This document shows positions 15,806 to 23,667 of a stretch of DNA of 64,000 bases, in pieces; position 1 is the first letter of the stretch, and the number at the start of each line of letters is the position of its first letter. The position numbers and the translations under genes are program-made. The stretch lies in assembly GCF_000344155.1 (NCBI RefSeq), contig NZ_BAOQ01000009.1:35476-99475 (forward strand), in the 5' to 3' direction. A model generated the notes under the pieces. The model saw only the letters and a program-made list of their open reading frames with translations, made no database searches and had not been told where the DNA came from. The stretch is from Gordonia paraffinivorans NBRC 108238 (lineage in GTDB: Bacteria > Actinomycetota > Actinomycetes > Mycobacteriales > Mycobacteriaceae).

Positions 15806-17410
15806 GTGTCGGGAGTCGCAGACGGCGTGAAGCAGGGCAAGCTCTGGGGTGTCGGGCTCGGTCCCGGCGACAGCGAGCTGATGACCGTGAAGGCGGCGCG
15901 CGCCATCAGCACGGCCGACGTGATCGCGTATCACTGTGCGCGCCACGGCAACAGCATCGCCCGGTCGGTGGCCGAACCCTACCTGCACGACGGGCAGACC
16001 GAGGAACGGCTCATGTACCCGGTCACCACGGAGACCACCGATCATCCCGGCGGATATCAGGGCGCACTCGACGATTTCTACGCCGAGAGCGCCGAGCGGC
16101 TGGCCGGACACCTGCGCGCCGGACGCGATGTGGTGCTCCTCGCCGAGGGGGACCCGCTCTTCTACAGCTCGTACATGCACATGCACAAGCGACTCGCCCC
16201 GCACTTCGAGGCGGAGATCGTGCCGGGCGTCACGTCGGTGAGCGCGGCCTCGGCCGCGACGGGCGTGCCACTCGTCGAGGGCGACGAGACGCTGACGGTG
16301 GTGCCGGGCACCGCGTCCACCGAAGAACTGCTGTTCCGGTTCCGTTCGGCCGACGCCATCGTGGTGATGAAGCTCGGCCGCACGTTCGAACGGGTGCGGG
16401 AGGCCCTGCGCCGGGCCGGCCGCCTCGACGAGGCGTTCTACGTCGAGCGGGCGTCGACGACGGTCGAAAAGGTGATGCCCGCCGCTGAGGTGAATCCGGC
16501 AGAGGTGCCGTACTTCTCGATCATCGTCGTGCCGGGACGACGGAACAATCCGCGTTTCGAAGCAGAACCGGTGCCCGGTGAGGTGGTGGTCGTCGGCCTC
16601 GGCCCGGGCCACGACAGCTGGACCACGCCGGAGGTGCGCACCGAGTTGGCGCGGGCGACCGACCTCGTCGGCTACACCACCTATCTGAAGCGGGTCACGC
16701 CCCGACCGGGTCAGCGGGTGCATCCCAGCGACAACCGGGTCGAGTCCGAACGAGCCGAGTTCGCATTGGATCTCGCCCGGCGCGGCGCCCGGGTCGCGGT
16801 CGTCTCGTCGGGCGACCCCGGTGTGTTCGCGATGGCCGCGGCGGTCGCCGAGGTGGCGTCCGAACCCCGGTGGCACGACGTTGCGGTTCGCGTGGTGCCG
16901 GGCGTGACGGCCGCGAACGCGGTCGCCGCGGCGGTCGGCGCCCCGCTGGGACACGACTTCGCGGTGATCTCGCTGTCGGATCGGCTCAAGCCGTGGTCGG
17001 TGATCGAACGACGCATCAGGGCCGCGCTGGCCGCGGACCTGGTCATCGCGATCTACAACCCGGGGTCGGCGAGCCGGACCTGGCAGGTCGGCGCCTTGAA
17101 ACACACTCTGCTGCAGACTGTCTCGCCGGACCGCGTGGTGGTGCTCGGCCGTGACGTGGGCGGCCCGGAGGAATCGGTGACGACCACGACGGTTGGCGAG
17201 TTCGATCCGGAGGTGGTCGACATGCGCACTCTCATCGTCATCGGTTCGTCGACGACCAGGTCGGTGCCGCGCGCAGCGGGCCGGCTCGTCTACACGCCGC
17301 GACGCTATGAGGTCGGCGGCGAGGAGCCTGCGCCCGATGGCGCGGGGTCGTCGGCCGTGGGATCAGCCGAGCAGCCGCCGGAGCCAGGCGCGGGCCTCGG
17401 CGGCATCTGA
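15806..17410 (+). CDS. cobIJ: fused precorrin-2 C20- / precorrin-3B C17-methyltransferase CobIJ
   Basis: A natural fusion of two SAM-dependent tetrapyrrole methylases, 534 residues. The CobI half (residues 12-245) starts with WGVGLGPGDSELMTVKA and has LLAEGDPLFYSS; the CobJ half (258-500) starts with GEVVVVGLGPGHDSW and has VSSGDPGVFAMAA and AIYNPGSASR. CobI methylates C20 of precorrin-2; CobJ methylates C17 and drives ring contraction. The same fusion is known in mycobacteria. GTG 15806 is chosen because AGGAG stands five bases upstream; GTG 15800, overlapping the cobH stop, is possible. The last 48 bp overlap the 3' end of the convergent cobK; the Gly/Pro/Glu-rich tail lies there. Confidence 0.95.
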   Translation: MSGVADGVKQGKLWGVGLGPGDSELMTVKAARAISTADVIAYHCARHGNSIARSVAEPYLHDGQTEERLMYPVTTETTDHPGGYQGALDDFYAESAERLAGHLRAGRDVVLLAEGDPLFYSSYMHMHKRLAPHFEAEIVPGVTSVSAASAATGVPLVEGDETLTVVPGTASTEELLFRFRSADAIVVMKLGRTFERVREALRRAGRLDEAFYVERASTTVEKVMPAAEVNPAEVPYFSIIVVPGRRNNPRFEAEPVPGEVVVVGLGPGHDSWTTPEVRTELARATDLVGYTTYLKRVTPRPGQRVHPSDNRVESERAEFALDLARRGARVAVVSSGDPGVFAMAAAVAEVASEPRWHDVAVRVVPGVTAANAVAAAVGAPLGHDFAVISLSDRLKPWSVIERRIRAALAADLVIAIYNPGSASRTWQVGALKHTLLQTVSPDRVVVLGRDVGGPEESVTTTTVGEFDPEVVDMRTLIVIGSSTTRSVPRAAGRLVYTPRRYEVGGEEPAPDGAGSSAVGSAEQPPEPGAGLGGI

Positions 17411-18145
17411 GACGGTCGGGAGGTCGGGTTCGGCCGGCCGGTCGACGACGACGACCTCGATGCCCAGTTCGGCCGCTGCGTCGAGCTTGGCCCTCGTGAG
17501 CGGTCCCCCGCTGTTCTTGGTGACCAGAAGATCGATCTGCCGACTGCGGAGCAGTTCGAGTTCGGCGTCGTGGTGGTACGGCCCGCGTGACCGCAGGATC
17601 TCGTGGTGCGGTGGGAGTTCCGACGTCGGCGGGTCGACGACGCGGATGAGGAACCATGCGGTGTCGATGTCGGCGAAGGCGCCCACGTCCTGACGTCCGG
17701 TGGTGAGGAAGACCCGGCGCCCGCGGCGGCGGACCTCTCGTGCGGCGGCGGAAAGGTCGGGCACCCGGACCCAATGATCGCCCTCCGAGGGAATCCACGG
17801 ATCGCGACGCAGGCGCAGCAGGGGCACACCGGCGTCGGCCGCGGCCCGGGCGGCGTTGCGGGTCATGGTCGCGGCGAACGGATGCGTGGCGTCGACGACG
17901 GCTCGGATCCGGTTGGCGATCAACCACTCCCGCAGACCGTCCGCGCCGCCGAATCCTCCGATGCGCACCGGCCCGACGGGCAGGCGCGGGTTGGCGACGC
18001 GCCCGGCGAGGGAGCTGACGAACGCGGCTCCGGCCTCGTCCAGCATCGCGGCGAGGGTGCGGGCCTCCCCGGTGCCGCCGAGGACGAGGATCTCGGGCTG
18101 CTGCTCGGCGGTCGGCCCGAGCCGACCTTCGGGATGGTCGCTCAC
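17363..18145 (-). CDS. cobK: precorrin-6A reductase CobK
   Basis: CobK reduces precorrin-6A to dihydroprecorrin-6 with NADPH. The 260-residue protein has an N-terminal Rossmann-like motif ILVLGGTGEARTLA (residues 19-32), VVDATHPFAATMTRNA (the conserved substrate-site segment) and LLVTKNSGGPLTRAKLDAA toward the C-terminus. The GTG start at 18145 overlaps the cobM stop (GTGA). It is the last gene of the SDR-cobL-cobM-cobK run and its 3' end overlaps cobIJ by 48 bp in opposite orientation. Confidence 0.95.
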   Translation of the reverse strand: MSDHPEGRLGPTAEQQPEILVLGGTGEARTLAAMLDEAGAAFVSSLAGRVANPRLPVGPVRIGGFGGADGLREWLIANRIRAVVDATHPFAATMTRNAARAAADAGVPLLRLRRDPWIPSEGDHWVRVPDLSAAAREVRRRGRRVFLTTGRQDVGAFADIDTAWFLIRVVDPPTSELPPHHEILRSRGPYHHDAELELLRSRQIDLLVTKNSGGPLTRAKLDAAAELGIEVVVVDRPAEPDLPTVSDAAEARAWLRRLLG

Positions 18146-18915
18146 GGGTGGGGGTCCTTGCGGAGCTTGGTCATCCGAGCGTGCGAGTACAGGTAACTGT
18201 CGGTGACCTCGGGATGGGCCGCGGCGTCGAGGACCCTGCCGACGAAGATCACCGCGGTCTTGCGGATCTCCGCGGCGTCGAGTGCCTCGGGGAGCCGGTG
18301 CAACGGGGAGCGGACGACCTGCTGGTTCGGACGGCTCGCGAAGGCGACGGTCGCCGTCGGGCAGTCGGCCCCGTAGTACGGCGTCAGGTCCTCGACGATC
18401 TGCTCGGCCCGGTGCGCGGCGAGGTGCAGTGCGAGGGTGACGCCGGTGGCGGCGAGTTCGGCGAGGTCCTCCCCCGGCGGCATGTCGGTCGACAGCGTCG
18501 ATACGCGCGTGATGAGCAGGCTCTGCCCGACGCCGGGCACGGTGAGCTCGGTGTCGAGTGCCGCGGCGGCGGCCGCGAACGCCGGGACGCCGGGAACGAT
18601 CTCGTACGGGATCCCGCGTGCGCGGAGTTCCCGTTGTTGTTCGGCCAGCGCCGAGTAGATGGACAGGTCGCCGGAGTGCAGTCGCGCGATGTTGTCGCCG
18701 CGGTCGTGGGCGGCGACGACGTGGTCGATGATGTCGGTCAGCGGCATGCGTGCGGTGTCGACGAGTGTCGCTCCGTCGGGACACAGGTCGAGCAGCTCGC
18801 CCGGTACCAGCGATCCCGCGTACAGGCAGGTCCGGCACTCGCCGAGCAGGCGAGCGCCGCGCAGGGTGATCAGGTCGGGTGCCCCTGGTCCCGCGCCGAT
18901 GAAGTAGACGGTCAC
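18142..18915 (-). CDS. cobM: precorrin-4 C11-methyltransferase CobM
   Basis: CobM is a SAM-dependent tetrapyrrole methylase that methylates C11 of precorrin-4. The 257-residue product starts VTVYFIGAGPGAPDLITLRG, has LHSGDLSIYSALAEQ (the conserved GD loop), EIVPGVPAFAAAAAAL, and ends YSHARMTKLRKDPHP. The frame extends upstream but the GTG at 18915 overlaps the cobL stop as GTGA and yields the family N-terminus. It is translationally coupled to cobL and cobK. Confidence 0.96.
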   Translation of the reverse strand: MTVYFIGAGPGAPDLITLRGARLLGECRTCLYAGSLVPGELLDLCPDGATLVDTARMPLTDIIDHVVAAHDRGDNIARLHSGDLSIYSALAEQQRELRARGIPYEIVPGVPAFAAAAAALDTELTVPGVGQSLLITRVSTLSTDMPPGEDLAELAATGVTLALHLAAHRAEQIVEDLTPYYGADCPTATVAFASRPNQQVVRSPLHRLPEALDAAEIRKTAVIFVGRVLDAAAHPEVTDSYLYSHARMTKLRKDPHP

Positions 18916-20207
18916 GAGACATCCTCCTCCGGGGTGGGCGTGCGCGGGGGCGTGCCGGTCGGCTTCGTGGCCGCCCACTGGATGATCGGCAGGGCGGGCC
19001 GCCAGGTGCTCATGGTGCCCAGCGGGGACAGGGCTTCCACGACGAAACGGCGAAGCGAGCCCCCGAGTTCCTCACGCCTGCGGATGAGGATCGCCTGGTT
19101 CTCCACGGTGACGGCGTTGACGACGATGCGACCGCCGGCGCGCAATGCCTCCCACGCGGTGGTGAGCAGGCCGTCGTCGAGTCCGCCGCCGATGAAGACG
19201 GCATCGGGAGCCCCCGCGTCGGCAAGCGCGCCGGCGAGCGACTCGGGTGCCGGACCGCGGACGTCGAGTCGGTGCGCGACGCCGTGGCGGCGGGCGTTCG
19301 CCGAGAGTCGCTCGGCGCGGACCCGGTCACGCTCGAAGGCGACAGCCCGGCCCCGCCCGTCGGTGCGGAGCCACTCGATCGACACGCTCCCCGAACCCGC
19401 CCCGATGTCCCAGAGCAGTTGCGGCCCGGCGGGTTCCAGTGCCGAAACGGTCAGTGCGCGGATCGTCGACTTGGTGATCTGCCCGTCGTGCTCGTAGGAG
19501 TCGTCGGGGCGTCCCGGCGCGCGGGAGACCCGCGGACCGATGCAGTCGACCGCGACGATGTTGAGCGGGTCGCCGTCCGAATGGGGCCAGGTGCCGGCGG
19601 TGCCGGAGTACACGCGTTCGGCTGGTCCGCCGAGTTGCTCCAGAACGGTCAGCGTCGAGTCCCCGAATCCGTTGTCGGACAGGATCGTCGCGACTGCCGC
19701 CGGAGTGGTCCGGTCACGGCTGAGGACCAGGACGCGGGCGCCGTCGGTGGCCTCGGTGAGGACGATCTCCGGGTCGGCGGTGACGGCACTGACGATCCGC
19801 GTGGTCGAAAGATCCCAGCCGAGGCGGGCGCATGCCAGGCTCACGCTCGACACGGCCGGATACACACGCACCCGGTCGGCGCCGACGCGGGCCACGATGC
19901 TCGCACCGACCCCGTGGAACATCGGATCGCCGCTGGCGAGGATGTGCACGGTGTCCGTGACACCCGCGGGGTCCGGCACGGAGGCCAGGACCTCGGCGAG
20001 GTGTTCCGACATCGGGGATCGCCAGCACACTAGCTCTCCGGCCAGCTCGGCGGCGACCTCGTCCAGCAGGGCCAGCTGCCGTGCGGCGCCGTAGATCACG
20101 CGCGCGTTCCGGAGTTCGTCGCGTGCGGTGTCACCGAGCCCACGCCAGCCGTCGGCGCCGATCCCGACGACCACGAACCTCGGCCGGGCATCCGGACGAG
20201 GGGTCAC
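18912..20207 (-). CDS. cobL: precorrin-6Y C5,15-methyltransferase (decarboxylating) CobL
   Basis: CobL methylates C5 and C15 of precorrin-6 and removes the C12 acetate carboxyl, giving precorrin-8X. The 431-residue protein is the usual fusion of a CbiE-type tetrapyrrole methylase (residues 10-225, with FVVVGIGADGW and ILASGDPMFHGVG) and a CbiT-type class I methyltransferase (240-431, with DIGAGSGS at 267-274 and FIGGGLDDGLL). The GTG at 20207 overlaps the SDR stop (GTGA), and the stop overlaps the cobM start. An upstream in-frame extension exists but lies inside the SDR gene. Confidence 0.96.
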   Translation of the reverse strand: MTPRPDARPRFVVVGIGADGWRGLGDTARDELRNARVIYGAARQLALLDEVAAELAGELVCWRSPMSEHLAEVLASVPDPAGVTDTVHILASGDPMFHGVGASIVARVGADRVRVYPAVSSVSLACARLGWDLSTTRIVSAVTADPEIVLTEATDGARVLVLSRDRTTPAAVATILSDNGFGDSTLTVLEQLGGPAERVYSGTAGTWPHSDGDPLNIVAVDCIGPRVSRAPGRPDDSYEHDGQITKSTIRALTVSALEPAGPQLLWDIGAGSGSVSIEWLRTDGRGRAVAFERDRVRAERLSANARRHGVAHRLDVRGPAPESLAGALADAGAPDAVFIGGGLDDGLLTTAWEALRAGGRIVVNAVTVENQAILIRRREELGGSLRRFVVEALSPLGTMSTWRPALPIIQWAATKPTGTPPRTPTPEEDVS

Positions 20208-20986
20208 CGGGGAAGTCTCCGCCAGATCGCGCGTGGCAGCAGCCGCATCCCGAAGAAGACCGGCCGCAGCATCCACGGGACCCAGACCTCGCCGCGACCC
20301 TTGCGGTAGGCGCGGGCCACCGCGTCGGCGACCTGCTCGGGGGTCCTGGACATCGGGGCGGGCTTCACGCCGGACTCCATGAGTTCACGGGTCATCGAGC
20401 CGATCACGAAACCCGGGCGCACCAGCAGGAGCCGGACGCCGGTGCCGTGCAGGGAGTCCGCCATGCCGCTGGCGAAGCCGTCGAGACCGGCCTTGGTGGA
20501 TCCGTAGACGTAGTTGGCGCGACGCACTCGGATGCCGGCGACCGAGGAGAAGACGATCATCGTGCCCGAACCCTGCCCGCCCGGCCCCTGCTCGCGGAGG
20601 GCCTTGGCGAGCGGGATCAGCACGCTGACGTGGGCGTAGTAGTCGGTGTGGGCGATCTGCAGGGCGTGGGCCACGTCGTTCTCCGCGCGTTCCTGGTTGC
20701 CGAGGATGCCGAAGGCGACGATCGCGATGCCGATCGGCCCGAACCGCTGCGCGAGCGAGGCGATCAGGGCGGGGTGGCCATCGGTGTCGTCGGCGTCGAA
20801 GGCGACGGTGTGCACCTCGGTGGCCCCGGCGGCGAGGAGCCTCGCGGTCTCGTCGGCGAGGTCGTCGGGCCGGCGCGCGGCGAGCACGACGGTGCGGCCC
20901 TCGGCGAGTCTCTCGGCCGTCGCCACGCCGATCTCGCTGCGTCCGCCGAAGAGCACGAGGGAGCCTGGGGACCGGTGAGACGCCAT
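20204..20986 (-). CDS. DprE2-like short-chain dehydrogenase, first gene of the cobLMK run
   Basis: This 260-residue SDR has the nucleotide-binding motif LFGGRSEIG (12-20), AFG at 91-93, Ser147/148 and the catalytic Tyr161-x3-Lys165 in YGSTKAGLDGF. Segments such as VAFDADDTDGHP, IVAFGILG and GIRVRRANYVYGSTKAG are very close to DprE2, the NADH-dependent reductase completing decaprenylphosphoryl-arabinose synthesis. No DprE1 partner is nearby, and the same position in M. tuberculosis (Rv2073c) holds an SDR that is not the main DprE2. I therefore call it DprE2-like rather than dprE2. Its stop overlaps cobL by GTGA. Confidence 0.8.
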   Translation of the reverse strand: MASHRSPGSLVLFGGRSEIGVATAERLAEGRTVVLAARRPDDLADETARLLAAGATEVHTVAFDADDTDGHPALIASLAQRFGPIGIAIVAFGILGNQERAENDVAHALQIAHTDYYAHVSVLIPLAKALREQGPGGQGSGTMIVFSSVAGIRVRRANYVYGSTKAGLDGFASGMADSLHGTGVRLLLVRPGFVIGSMTRELMESGVKPAPMSRTPEQVADAVARAYRKGRGEVWVPWMLRPVFFGMRLLPRAIWRRLPR

Positions 20987-21035
20987 GGTCAGCAGTATGC
21001 ATCAGCCCGGCGCGGTCCCCACCGCCGTGTCGCGC

Positions 21036-21041
21036 TAGCGT
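21036..21041 (+). promoter_or_regulatory. candidate -10 of leaderless biliverdin reductase gene
   Basis: TAGCGT ends seven bases before the ATG at 21049, with no Shine-Dalgarno sequence between, as expected for a leaderless transcript. It sits in the 62-bp gap to the divergent SDR gene. Confidence 0.5.
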
Positions 21042-21048
21042 TGCTGCC

Positions 21049-21450
21049 ATGCCACGCACAGCCGCCGACATCGGGCCCGCCGCCACGGAATTCCTCACCG
21101 AACGCCACCTCGGGACGCTCGCGACGCTGCGCGCCGACGGCACGCCGCACGTCGTCGCGGTCGGGTTCACCTGGGATCCCGAGGCCGGTCTCGCCCGCGT
21201 GATCACCGTCGAGGGCAGCCAGAAGGTCCGCAACGTCGACCGCGGCGGATACGCGTCGGTCACCAACATCGACGGCCCGCGGTGGCTGACACTCGAGGGG
21301 CCGGCCCGGGTGACCCGTGAGCCCGAACGGGTCCGCGACGCCGAGGAGCGCTACGCGCGCCGGTACCGGCAGCCGCAGCCGAATCCGCGCCGCGTCGCCA
21401 TCGAGATCGAGGTGAAGCGCGTCATGGGCTCGGCGGTGTTCTTCGGCTGA
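21049..21450 (+). CDS. F420-dependent biliverdin reductase-type protein (FDOR-B)
   Basis: This 133-residue split-beta-barrel protein matches the Rv2074 family: GTLATLRADGTPHVVAVGFTW near the N-terminus, a cofactor segment EGSQKVRNVDRGGYASVTN, and EGPARVTREPERVRDAEERYARRY. Rv2074 of M. tuberculosis reduces biliverdin with the deazaflavin F420. The gene is in the same position in both genomes, divergent from the SDR-cobLMK operon, but a role in B12 metabolism has not been shown. The TGA at 21448-21450 lies ten bases before the convergent peptidase stop. Confidence 0.85.
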   Translation: MPRTAADIGPAATEFLTERHLGTLATLRADGTPHVVAVGFTWDPEAGLARVITVEGSQKVRNVDRGGYASVTNIDGPRWLTLEGPARVTREPERVRDAEERYARRYRQPQPNPRRVAIEIEVKRVMGSAVFFG

Positions 21451-21460
21451 GGGCGCGGCG

Positions 21461-22621
21461 TCAGAGCTGCACGAGCTCGTGCGGCCGGTTGTTGAGCGAC
21501 TCGCAACCGTCTTCGGTGACGACGACGATGTCCTCGATGCGCGCTCCCCAGCGACCGGAGAAGTACACGCCCGGTTCGACGCTGAAGGCCATCCCCGGGC
21601 GCAGGACGATGTCGTTGCCCTCGACGATGTAGGGCTCCTCGTGGACCGACAGACCGATGCCGTGGCCGGTGCGGTGGATGAACTTGTCCGCCAGGCCATG
21701 TGCGCGGAGCAGATCGCGTGCGGCGGCGTCAACCGATTCGGCCGTGACACCGGGCCGGACCGCCGCCACCGCGGCGCGTTGCGCGTCGTGCAGCACAGCG
21801 TAGGCGTCGGCGATCTCGGTCGGCGGTTGCTCGAAGCAGTAGGTGCGGGTCGAGTCGGAGTTGTAGCCCGGTTCCACCGGTCCCCCGATGTCGATGACGA
21901 CGATGTCGGAGCGTTCGATGACGCGATCGGAGAACTCGTGGTGCGGATCGGCGCCGTTGGGTCCGGAGCCGACGATGATGAACGCCGCCTCGCTGTGGCC
22001 CTCGGCGAGGATCGCGGCGCGGATGTCGTCGGCGACCTCGCGTTCGGTGCGGCCGGGGACCAGCCATTCCCCCATACGGGCGTGCACCCGGTCGATGGCG
22101 GAGCCGGCGCGACGGAGCGCCTCGATCTCGGCGCCGTCCTTGACCATGCGGAGTTCGCGCAGCACGGCGGTGGCCAGTTGTGGTGTGGCGCCGGTCTTGT
22201 GGGCGAACGGGATCACATGCAGGGCGGGCATCGAATCCGAGACCGCGATCGCGGCCCCCGCACCGATCCCCGACAGCGCGAGTGAGTATGGATCGTCGCC
22301 GTCGACCCAGTCGGCGACCTCGATGTCGAGTTCGCCGACGGCAGAGGCGGACAACGACGGCACCTCCAGTCGGGCGATCACCAGCCTCGGGGTGCCCGCC
22401 GCCGGGACGACGAGAGCGGTGAGACGCTCGAAGGTGTCGGCACGGGAGCCCACGAGATAGCGCAGATCCGGTCCGGGCGACACCACCAGCGCGTCGAGGC
22501 CCGCCTCGGCGGTCAGCTCCGCGGCACGGCGCATCCGGTCGCGATAGACCTCCGGGGCGAAGAGCGGTGCCGCGGCATCGGCCGGATCGGCGGTGGGCGT
22601 GGTGCTCTGAGACGCTGCCAT
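21461..22621 (-). CDS. M24-family Xaa-Pro dipeptidase (PepQ/PepE type)
   Basis: This 386-residue metallopeptidase has a creatinase-like N-domain (residues 20-155) and a pita-bread catalytic domain (160-380). The five dinuclear-metal ligands are visible: Asp244 (VIDIGGP), Asp256 (NSDSTRTY), His320 (RTGHGIGL), Glu349 (SVEPGVY) and Glu363 (RIEDIVVV). It should cleave X-Pro bonds in the cytoplasm; the M. tuberculosis counterpart at this place is Rv2089c (pepE). The ATG at 22621 is preceded by a TANNNT element rather than a Shine-Dalgarno sequence. Confidence 0.93.
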   Translation of the reverse strand: MAASQSTTPTADPADAAAPLFAPEVYRDRMRRAAELTAEAGLDALVVSPGPDLRYLVGSRADTFERLTALVVPAAGTPRLVIARLEVPSLSASAVGELDIEVADWVDGDDPYSLALSGIGAGAAIAVSDSMPALHVIPFAHKTGATPQLATAVLRELRMVKDGAEIEALRRAGSAIDRVHARMGEWLVPGRTEREVADDIRAAILAEGHSEAAFIIVGSGPNGADPHHEFSDRVIERSDIVVIDIGGPVEPGYNSDSTRTYCFEQPPTEIADAYAVLHDAQRAAVAAVRPGVTAESVDAAARDLLRAHGLADKFIHRTGHGIGLSVHEEPYIVEGNDIVLRPGMAFSVEPGVYFSGRWGARIEDIVVVTEDGCESLNNRPHELVQL

Positions 22622-22627
22622 GGTCGA

Positions 22628-22633
22628 AGACTA
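22628..22633 (-). promoter_or_regulatory. candidate -10 of the leaderless peptidase gene
   Basis: On the minus strand TAGTCT is followed by six bases (TCGACC) and the ATG at 22621. No Shine-Dalgarno sequence is present, so a leaderless mRNA is likely. Confidence 0.5.
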
Positions 22634-22690
22634 CCGCCGGGTGCGCGGGTCGTGGTGACGCGGCGGAGCCGTCAATGCGAGAGTGTGAGG

Positions 22691-23656
22691 GTGACGGATT
22701 CGTTGATGCTGCTCGACGGTGCGAGCCTGTGGTTCCGGTCGTTCTACGCCCTGCCCGAGAAGATGACCAGCCCCGACGGGCGGCCGGTCAACGCGGTCCG
22801 GGGATTCATCGACACGATCGCCAATCTCGTGACCCGCGAACACCCGACCCGTCTCGTGGTGTGTCTGGACCTCGACTGGCGTCCCGACTTCCGCACCGAG
22901 CTCATCCCGTCGTACAAGGCGCATCGCGTCGCCGTCGAGGACGGCGCCACGGATCCCACCGGCGCCTCCACGATCGACGTCGAGGAGGTGCCGGACACGC
23001 TCACCCCGCAGGTCGACATGATCATGGACGTCCTCGCCGCAGCGGGTATCGCCACGTCCGGGGCGGTGGGATGCGAGGCCGACGACGTGATCGGGACGTT
23101 GGCCTACGACGAGGCGAAGGACCCGGTGATCGTCGTCAGCGGCGACCGCGACCTGCTGCAGGTGGTCGCCGACGACCCGGTTCCGGTGCGCGTCCTCTAC
23201 GTGGGCCGCGGCCTCGCCAAGGCCGAGATGATGGGACCGGTCGAGGTCGCCGAGAAGTACGGCGTGCCGGTCGAGCGGGCGGGCATGGGCTATGCGGAGA
23301 TGTCGATGCTGCGCGGCGATCCGTCCGACGGCCTGCCCGGTGTGGCCGGCATCGGCGAGAAGACCGCGGCGAAACTCATCAGCGAGTACGGCAGCCTCGA
23401 CGCCCTCGAGGCTGCGGCGAACGACCCGGCGTCGAGCCTGCCGACGCGGGCGCGCAAGGCGTTGCTGGCGTCCGCCGATTACCTGGAGAAGGCGCGGACC
23501 GTGGTGTGTGTGCGCACCGACGCCGACACGATCGACAGCGGACCCGACACCCTGCCGTCGGAACCCGCCGACCCCGAGGCACTCGATGCGCTCGTCGAGG
23601 AGCTGGGCATCGGTGCCTCGGTGGGCCGGCTGTCGAAGGCGCTGGGCTGGAGCTGA
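22691..23656 (+). CDS. 5'-3' exonuclease (Pol I N-terminal domain-like)
   Basis: A stand-alone flap/5'-3' exonuclease of 321 residues, like Rv2090 of M. tuberculosis. It starts [22 protein letters not shown], with the first metal-binding Asp in LLDG. It has the second acidic cluster [14 protein letters not shown] and [10 protein letters not shown], and the helix-hairpin-helix [21 protein letters not shown] that grips DNA (written here in two parts: [21 protein letters not shown]). It probably processes RNA primers or flaps. The frame is open upstream to an ATG at 22652; GTG 22691 gives the family N-terminus, and GTG 22685 is an alternative. Confidence 0.9.
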   Translation: MTDSLMLLDGASLWFRSFYALPEKMTSPDGRPVNAVRGFIDTIANLVTREHPTRLVVCLDLDWRPDFRTELIPSYKAHRVAVEDGATDPTGASTIDVEEVPDTLTPQVDMIMDVLAAAGIATSGAVGCEADDVIGTLAYDEAKDPVIVVSGDRDLLQVVADDPVPVRVLYVGRGLAKAEMMGPVEVAEKYGVPVERAGMGYAEMSMLRGDPSDGLPGVAGIGEKTAAKLISEYGSLDALEAAANDPASSLPTRARKALLASADYLEKARTVVCVRTDADTIDSGPDTLPSEPADPEALDALVEELGIGASVGRLSKALGWS

Positions 23657-23667
23657 CCGATCAGCTC
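23650..23667. terminator. small hairpin spanning both convergent stop codons
   Basis: GAGCTGA (23650-23656) and TCAGCTC (23661-23667) form a 7-bp stem with a CCGA loop. The left arm contains the exonuclease TGA and the right arm contains the stop of the DUF4333 gene in mirror image. It may serve as a minimal bidirectional terminator. Confidence 0.45.

Noticed and set aside
20204..20986. Calling the SDR dprE2 outright
   Set aside because: No dprE1 is adjacent and the position equals a second SDR in M. tuberculosis, so only DprE2-like is justified.
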